56,765 nt of DNA. Origin: Tagaea sp. CACIAM 22H2. GTDB taxonomy: Bacteria; Pseudomonadota; Alphaproteobacteria; CACIAM-22H2. This document shows positions 52,036-56,765 of the stretch, one piece after another. The notes beneath the pieces are model-generated. The model was not told where the DNA came from. It did not search any database and saw only the letters and a list, made by a program, of their open reading frames with translations. The DNA lies in contig PVXE01000028.1 in NCBI GenBank assembly GCA_014444615.1, positions 1 to 56,765 on the forward strand, given 5' to 3'. Position numbers and translations under genes: made by a program. Numbering within the stretch: position 1 is the stretch's first letter; the number at the start of each line of letters is the position of its first letter.

Positions 52036-52859
52036 GCCAAAACCTGAAAGTCACGATGCTGGGCAGCGGCGCTTCGGCCGGCGTGCCCCTCGTCGGCTGC
52101 ACGTGCGCCGTTTGTTCCAGCGCCGATCCCCGGAACAAACGCACCCGCGTTTCGATCGTCGTCGAAAGCGCCACCACGCGCATTCTGGTCGATGCGAGCC
52201 CCGATCTGCGCCAGCAGCTTCTGGCCTCGGGCCTGACCAAGTTCGATGCGGTGATTTTCACCCACGAACACGCCGACCACATGCACGGCATCGACGATCT
52301 GCGCACGCTGAACTGGCAGAAAAACGGCCCGCTGGATTGCTATGGCGACGCACGGACTTTGACCGAGGCAAAGCGTCGGTTCGGCTACGCGTTCGATGCG
52401 CCGAACGAATTGGCGCTCAAAGGCGCTTGGGTGGTGCCGGTTCTGGTGCCCAAGGTCCTGGAGGCCGGTCAAACCATCCGGATCGGGGATATCGACGTCA
52501 CGGCCTTCATGCAGGTCCATGGCGGCGACCGCGACCCGACGCTGGGCTTGCGGTTCGGCGATTTCGCATATTCGACCGATGTGAAGGAACTGCCCGAAGC
52601 CGCGTTCGCTGCCTTGGCCGGGATCGACGCTTGGATCGTCGATTGCCTGCAAGAGCCGCCGAACTTCGCCCATAGCCATCTTGAACAGACGCTGGAATGG
52701 ATCGCACGGGTAGGGCCGCGCCGCGCGGTCCTGACCCACATGAACCACCGGCTGGACTACGCCACGCTGGCCGCCAAGCTGCCGCCGGGCGTCGAACCGG
52801 GCTATGACGGGCTGGTTCTGGACGTGACGGCACGCCACGTGACGCAAGCCGCGAAATAA
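52032..52859 (+). CDS. MBL-fold metallo-hydrolase, PhnP-like
   Basis: This 275-residue metallo-beta-lactamase-fold protein has THEHADHMHGIDD as the zinc motif, the GSGASAGVPLVGCTC start with Cys residues that resemble the PhnP structural zinc site, and later His ligands in DCYGD and LTHMNHRLD. PhnP-like enzymes hydrolyse cyclic phosphodiesters. In many alphaproteobacteria a gene of this type follows metG-tatD. The GTG start overlaps the tatD stop. Confidence 0.9.
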   Translation: MSQNLKVTMLGSGASAGVPLVGCTCAVCSSADPRNKRTRVSIVVESATTRILVDASPDLRQQLLASGLTKFDAVIFTHEHADHMHGIDDLRTLNWQKNGPLDCYGDARTLTEAKRRFGYAFDAPNELALKGAWVVPVLVPKVLEAGQTIRIGDIDVTAFMQVHGGDRDPTLGLRFGDFAYSTDVKELPEAAFAALAGIDAWIVDCLQEPPNFAHSHLEQTLEWIARVGPRRAVLTHMNHRLDYATLAAKLPPGVEPGYDGLVLDVTARHVTQAAK

Positions 52860-52994
52860 CTGGCGAAAGAACTCATAAGCATCGGTATCAAAACGTTATC
52901 TTTTATTTTTGATAATATACATTATGCGATTTATGGATTGGCTTTGTACGGGCCGTTGGACGCGGGCTTGGCGACTCCTTAGGCTTCCGCCCCA
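52860..52994. promoter_or_regulatory. AT-rich promoter-like region upstream of the pentapeptide gene
   Basis: This 135-nt gap is strikingly AT-rich for the window (52895-52935), with TTATC and GATAA flanking a T-rich spacer and a TTGATA hexamer. This composition fits a promoter for the pentapeptide-repeat gene. I cannot place a convincing minus-10 element. Confidence 0.35.
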
Positions 52995-53822
52995 ATGTCC
53001 GGCGACCTCGAGTTCTTCTGGTTCTGGCTGCTGGCCAATGCGGCCGATCTGCGCGACGTGACCGTCGCGGCGGCGGCCTTCGCCGTGCTGCCGTTCCTGG
53101 CATGGCGTGCCTGGACCGCACGCAAACTGGTCGAGGCCCAGCAGCGCACGGCCGAAGCGACCGAGATCGGCAAATCGGCCGAGATCATGGCCCAGGCCTT
53201 CGCCGGGCTTGGCGACGACAAGGTTCAGGTCCGGATCGGCGCCGTCTATTCGCTGGAGCGTCAGGCCCGCGCCCGGCCCAAGGATCAAGGCCCGATCGTT
53301 CAGACCCTCGCCGCCTTCGTTCGTGACCGCTGCCCGCCGCCGGCCCAGCCCGCGACCGCCGAAACGGTCTATCTGCCGGTCCAAACCGACGTCCAGGCGG
53401 CGATCGGCGTGCTCGGTCGCCGGGTCCGCGCGAACGACCCAGCCGGTACGCGGCTGTCTTTCGCGGGCTCGAATCTGTCCGGCTACGACCTGTCGGACGG
53501 CGATTTCACCGGCGCCACGTTTAAGGGCGCCTATCTGTGTGCCGCGAACTTTGCCGGAACAAGGCTGGCGCGGGCGGATTTTCAGCTCGCGGTCGGCGAC
53601 CAAGCCGATTTCTACGGTGCCAAGGCACGCGAAGCATCGTTTTCGTCCGCCTATTTCGCCAATGCACGCTTCGCCCATGCCGATCTGACCGGGGCGGCTT
53701 TCGTCGATTCAGATTTGTCCGGCGCGGACTTAAGCCATGCCCAGGTCGAGGGCGTGGATTGGCGGGGTGCTGCAATAGACAACGCAGCCCTGCCCGCCAA
53801 GGCACTACCGAAACCGCAATAG
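52995..53822 (+). CDS. Pentapeptide-repeat protein with N-terminal membrane segment
   Basis: This 275-residue protein has one N-terminal membrane helix (VTVAAAAFAVLPFLAWRAW, about residues 22-40), an alpha-helical linker and a C-terminal quadrilateral beta-helix. Repeats of A(D/N)LXX type run from about residue 155 to 255 (LSGYDLSDGDFTGATFKGAYL, FAHADLTGAAFVDSDLSGADLSHA). Function is unknown. Pentapeptide proteins are often scaffolds, and the anchor suggests an inner-membrane location with the repeats in the cytoplasm. Confidence 0.85.
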   Translation: MSGDLEFFWFWLLANAADLRDVTVAAAAFAVLPFLAWRAWTARKLVEAQQRTAEATEIGKSAEIMAQAFAGLGDDKVQVRIGAVYSLERQARARPKDQGPIVQTLAAFVRDRCPPPAQPATAETVYLPVQTDVQAAIGVLGRRVRANDPAGTRLSFAGSNLSGYDLSDGDFTGATFKGAYLCAANFAGTRLARADFQLAVGDQADFYGAKAREASFSSAYFANARFAHADLTGAAFVDSDLSGADLSHAQVEGVDWRGAAIDNAALPAKALPKPQ

Positions 53823-53844
53823 CCTCTCTATACCCTCGCCCATC

Positions 53845-54654
53845 ATGACCAACCCGCTCGACAAAACGGCGCCGCCGATGGCGCGCCTTCTGGCCGTCAT
53901 GGCCAAGCTGCGCGACCCCGCGACCGGCTGCCCCTGGGATCTCGAACAGAGCTTCGCGACGATCGCGCCCTACACGATCGAGGAAGCCTACGAGGTCGCC
54001 GACGCGATCCAGAAGAACGACATGGCGCATCTGCGCGAAGAACTGGGCGACCTGCTGTTCCAGGTCGTGTTCCATTCGCGCCTCGCCGAAGAAGACAGGG
54101 CCTTCGCCTTCGACGACGTTGCCCGCGACCTTGCCGATAAGATGATCCGCCGGCATCCGCATGTCTTCGCCAAGCGCGAGGACAAGACCAGCGAGGAACA
54201 GACCGAAGCCTGGGAGGCGACCAAGGCGCATGAGCGTCAGGCGAAGTCCCAAGGCGGCGCGCTGGACGGCGTGCCGCTGGCCCTGCCCGCCGCTTTGCGC
54301 GCCCAGAAGCTGCAAAAGCGCGCAAGCCGCGTGGGCTTCGATTGGGGTACGGCCGGTGCCGCTCTCGACAAGGTCGAGGAGGAAGTGGGCGAGCTTCGCG
54401 TCGAACTCGCCATCGCCGATCCCAAAAAGCTCGAGGAAGAAGTCGGCGATCTGATGTTCGCGATCGTCAATGTGGCACGCCTCGCGGGCGTGGATGCCGA
54501 AACAGCCTTGCGCGGCGCCAACGCGAAATTCGAGCGCCGCTTCGCCCGCGTCGAGGCGAAGCTGCGCGAGCGCGGCCGCACGCCGGCGGAATCCGATCTC
54601 GCAGAGATGGACAAGCTCTGGGACGCCGCGAAGAAAGAGGAACGCGGCGGATGA
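53845..54654 (+). CDS. mazG: Nucleoside triphosphate pyrophosphohydrolase MazG
   Basis: MazG hydrolyses nucleoside triphosphates to monophosphates and pyrophosphate, cleaning nucleotide pools. The 269-residue protein has the tandem MazG layout. The first unit has CPWDLEQSF, then IEEAYEVADAI and LREELGDLLFQVVFH. The second has VEEEVGELRVEL and LEEEVGDLMFAIVNVAR. The acidic EExxE...ExxD motifs for Mg2+ binding are intact in both. The next gene starts inside its stop (ATGA). Confidence 0.95.
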   Translation: MTNPLDKTAPPMARLLAVMAKLRDPATGCPWDLEQSFATIAPYTIEEAYEVADAIQKNDMAHLREELGDLLFQVVFHSRLAEEDRAFAFDDVARDLADKMIRRHPHVFAKREDKTSEEQTEAWEATKAHERQAKSQGGALDGVPLALPAALRAQKLQKRASRVGFDWGTAGAALDKVEEEVGELRVELAIADPKKLEEEVGDLMFAIVNVARLAGVDAETALRGANAKFERRFARVEAKLRERGRTPAESDLAEMDKLWDAAKKEERGG

Positions 54655-55504
54655 AATCGGCGCGGCGCTACACGTCGGCCGACGGGTTGTCGCTGCATTA
54701 CGCCGAATGGGCGCCGTCGGCTTCGCGCCAAGCGCCCGATATTCTCTGCCTGCCCGGTCTTACGCGGCATAGCGCCGATTTCGACTGGGTCGCGCAGCGC
54801 CTTTCCGCCTACGGCCATCGCGTGATCGCCCCCGATCTGCGCGGACGCGGCCAATCGGAATACGCGCGCGATGTCTCGACCTATGCACCGCCGTTTTACC
54901 TCGACGATCTGCGCGCGTTGACCATCGCCGCACGCCTCGAGCGCTTCGTCGTGATCGGCACGTCGTTTGGCGGTTTGCTGGCGATGGCGCTGGCGACGAT
55001 GCTGCCGGCCCAAGTCGCGGGGCTCGTCGTCAACGATATCGGCCCCGATATCGCCCAAGACGGCGCCAAGCGCATTCTCGATTATATCTCGGTCGATCGG
55101 CCGCAGCCCGATTGGAGCACGCGTCCGCAGCATTGCGCGAGTTCCTGCCCGACGTGCTGGCGAACGACGCCGAAGGTTGGGACAAGCTCGTGCGTAACAC
55201 CTATCGCGAAGGCGACGACGGCAAGCTGCACTACGATTGGGATGTGAAGCTCGCGGCCAACCTCCAACCCGGCGGCGATCCCGAAATCGATCTGTGGGCG
55301 CTATGGCGCGCGGTATCGGAATTGCCCGCGTTGGTCGTGCGCGGCGCCAAGTCGGATGTGCTGTCGGCCGAGACTTTCGCCAAGATGAAGGCGACGAAGC
55401 CCGATCTGATGCAGGTCGAGATTCCCGATACCGGCCACGCGCCCACGCTGGACGAACCCGTCTGCCGCATGGCGCTGGCGGCGTTGCTGGCCAAAGCGTC
55501 GTAA
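54651..55504 (+). pseudogene. Alpha/beta hydrolase interrupted by a -1 frameshift
   Basis: Two ORF halves form one alpha/beta-hydrolase. The N-terminal half (from ATG 54651) has GTSFGGLLA with the nucleophilic Ser and runs to ISVDRPQPDW. The C-terminal half continues one frame back with ASAALREFLPDVL, includes GAKSD (Asp) and GHAPTLDE (His), and stops at 55504. Adding one G to the GG at 55114-55115 would give the smooth junction DW-EH-ASAAL, so a single-base deletion is the simplest explanation. It could be a genuine inactivating mutation or a base-calling error. It is coupled to mazG by a 4-nt overlap. Confidence 0.85.
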
Positions 55505-55584
55505 TTGTCGGGCGACATGTTGGCGCTTGATCGCGGACCCCGCCGCGCGCCACTCTCGCGCGTCCGTTTAAAGCGAGGATGAAA

Positions 55585-56565
55585 ATGGCCCTGCCCGTGT
55601 TCGACGATGTCGTCGCCGCCGCCAAGCGTCTCGAAGGTTTCGCGGTCAAAACGCCGCTGCTGGAAGCGCCGTTGTTGAACGCCAAACTGGGCGGGCGCCT
55701 GCTGCTGAAGGCGGAGCCGTTGCAGCGCACGGGCTCGTTCAAATTCCGCGGCGCCTATAACGCGATCAGCCAGATTCCGGCCGACAAGCGCAAAAACGGC
55801 GTCGTCGCATTCTCGTCGGGCAATCACGCGCAAGGTGTCGCGGCGGCGGCGCAAATGCTTGGCATGCCTGCTTGGATCATCATGCCGGAAGACGCGCCCG
55901 CCATCAAAATCGCGCGCACCAAGGCCTTCGGTGCGACGGTCGTGCCCTATGACCGCTACACCCAAGATCGCGAGAAGATGGGCCAGGAGCTGCAGGCCAA
56001 ATACGGCGCCACGCTCGTGAAGCCCTATGACGATCCCAACATCATCGCAGGCCAAGGTACGGTCGGTTTGGAAATCGCGCAGCAATGCCAGGCGATGGGC
56101 GTGACGCCCGATGCGGTCGTCGTATGCTGCGGTGGCGGCGGCCTGGTTTCGGGCACGGCGCTGGCGCTGTCGGGCGCCCTGCCCGGCGTGCCGGTCTATT
56201 CGGCCGAGCCCGCGGGCTTCGACGACACCAAGCGCAGCCTGGAAGCGGGCACGCGGGTGAAGAACGATCCAAATGCGCGCTCGATTTGCGACGCGCTGCT
56301 GGCCCCGACGCCGGGCGAGATGACTTTCGCGCTGAACAGCAAGCTTCTCAAAGGCGGTTTCGCGGTGACGGACGAAGAAGTGAAGCGCGCGATGGCGACG
56401 TTGTTCCAGGAGTTCAAACTCGTCGCCGAACCCGGCGGCGCCGTCGCCGCGACAGCCGTTCTGGCCGGAAAGCTGCCGATCAAGGGCAAGACCGTCGTCG
56501 CGGTGGTTTCGGGCGGCAATGTCGATCCCGCGACCTTTGCCGACGCATTATCGCTCGCGGCATGA
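55585..56565 (+). CDS. Threonine dehydratase-type PLP enzyme
   Basis: This 326-residue fold-type II PLP enzyme has the cofactor Lys in TGSFKFRGAYN, FSSGNHAQG, and the phosphate-binding glycine loop CCGGGGLVSG. There is no C-terminal ACT regulatory domain, so it fits catabolic threonine dehydratase, serine racemase or 3-hydroxyaspartate dehydratase rather than the biosynthetic enzyme. ATG 55585 is preferred to the in-frame ATG 55579 because GAGG lies 6 nt upstream of the second. It is followed by a 155-nt gap containing a predicted RNA structure. Confidence 0.9.
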   Translation: MALPVFDDVVAAAKRLEGFAVKTPLLEAPLLNAKLGGRLLLKAEPLQRTGSFKFRGAYNAISQIPADKRKNGVVAFSSGNHAQGVAAAAQMLGMPAWIIMPEDAPAIKIARTKAFGATVVPYDRYTQDREKMGQELQAKYGATLVKPYDDPNIIAGQGTVGLEIAQQCQAMGVTPDAVVVCCGGGGLVSGTALALSGALPGVPVYSAEPAGFDDTKRSLEAGTRVKNDPNARSICDALLAPTPGEMTFALNSKLLKGGFAVTDEEVKRAMATLFQEFKLVAEPGGAVAATAVLAGKLPIKGKTVVAVVSGGNVDPATFADALSLAA

Positions 56566-56634
56566 GCATTCAGGGTAATTTTTAGGCAGAATTTGGCTTA
56601 AGTATACGAATTCGGGCCCGAGTTCGGCTGGCCC

Positions 56635-56720
56635 TGGGTTTGCTTAATCGGTCGCCACGGAATGACGCCGGACTCTCGCCGGCGCCCGTCCGAACCCATA
56701 GACCGAAAGGCAAACCAAGC
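56635..56720 (+). ncRNA. Candidate structured leader RNA (riboswitch-like), class not recognised
   Basis: The 5' leader of the last gene can form a two-part closing helix. A 9-bp arm pairs 56637-56645 with 56708-56716 (one U-G pair), and a 5-bp arm pairs CGGTC 56649-56653 with GACCG 56701-56705. Inside is a hairpin with stems 57-60/86-89 and 66-71/79-84 (numbers +56600). The ribosome site GAAAGG (56705-56710) is buried in the closing helix. An alternative helix, TGGGTT 56635-56640 with AACCCA 56693-56698, excludes the closing helix and would expose the ribosome site. I do not recognise a known riboswitch consensus. Confidence 0.6.
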
Positions 56721-56765
56721 ATGACCGGGAAGATTACACGCCGCACCTTCGGCCTCGGCCTCGCC
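56721..56765 (+). CDS. Partial gene for a Tat-exported protein
   Basis: Only the first 15 codons are in the window. The residues TRRTFGLGLA after MTGKI match a twin-arginine signal (R-R-x-F-x-L), so the product is probably exported folded and may carry a cofactor or be a solute-binding protein. GAAAGG lies 10 nt before the ATG. The preceding leader may control its translation. Confidence 0.75.
   Translation, partial: MTGKITRRTFGLGLA

Noticed and set aside
56635..56720. Assignment of the leader RNA to a known riboswitch
   Set aside because: I compared it from memory with cobalamin, TPP, SAM/SAH, guanidine, glycine, fluoride, ZTP and Moco conserved cores and saw no match. A database search is needed before any class is named.

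Overview
The window is a compact, high-GC chromosomal segment of an alphaproteobacterium, most likely of Rhodospirillales type. This rests on gene order and protein families: recG next to sdhE and mfd, the run rlpA - D,D-carboxypeptidase - tmk - holB - metG - tatD - MBL hydrolase, a cyclopropane fatty acid synthase, a CheZ-family phosphatase and abundant c-di-GMP proteins. No phage, transposon, rRNA or CRISPR array is visible. Genes are densely packed, with many 1-4 nt start/stop overlaps and several convergent pairs whose stop codons overlap.

Layout. 1-3 kb: a GntR/FCD regulator, tRNA-Lys(UUU), a glycan-type hypothetical protein and an FkbM-like methyltransferase. 3-9 kb: a signalling block with a membrane histidine kinase, an overlapping REC-DUF3369-GGDEF-EAL protein and a membrane diguanylate cyclase. 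9-15 kb: cfa, ppa, a small helical protein, an SDR/GT2 pair, a CheZ-like protein with a small partner, and a lipoprotein. 15-18 kb: a three-gene hydroxyacid operon (LhgO-like oxidase, HpaI-type aldolase, 2-hydroxyacid dehydrogenase). 18-28 kb: a degenerate ICMT-like membrane protein, a fluoroacetate-dehalogenase-type hydrolase, recG, sdhE, mfd, a P-type cation ATPase and a DsbA/FrnE protein.

28-34 kb: an acyl-CoA catabolic operon of acyl-CoA ligase, SDR, tandem NIPSNAP, acyl-CoA dehydrogenase and phosphotransferase with a DUF6285-like tail. Its order mirrors the levulinate pathway lvaABCDE in reverse, which suggests catabolism of 4-oxo or 4-hydroxy acids through a phosphorylated CoA ester. 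34-43 kb: a DSD1-type PLP enzyme coupled to a degenerate EAL protein, a class D beta-lactamase, tRNA-Ser(UGA), a soluble histidine kinase, a YdcF protein, a three-gene kinase/cytidylyltransferase/phosphatase operon and a lytic transglycosylase. 43-53 kb: the cell-wall and replication housekeeping run, interrupted by an inverted atzG-atzE-atzH-like amidase cassette. 53-56.7 kb: a pentapeptide-repeat protein, mazG, a frameshifted alpha/beta hydrolase, a threonine dehydratase-type enzyme, and the first 15 codons of a Tat-exported protein.

The most intriguing non-coding element is the leader of that last gene. It can form a long two-part closing helix that buries the Shine-Dalgarno sequence, and an alternative helix that would free it, as in a riboswitch. 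I could not assign it to a known class.
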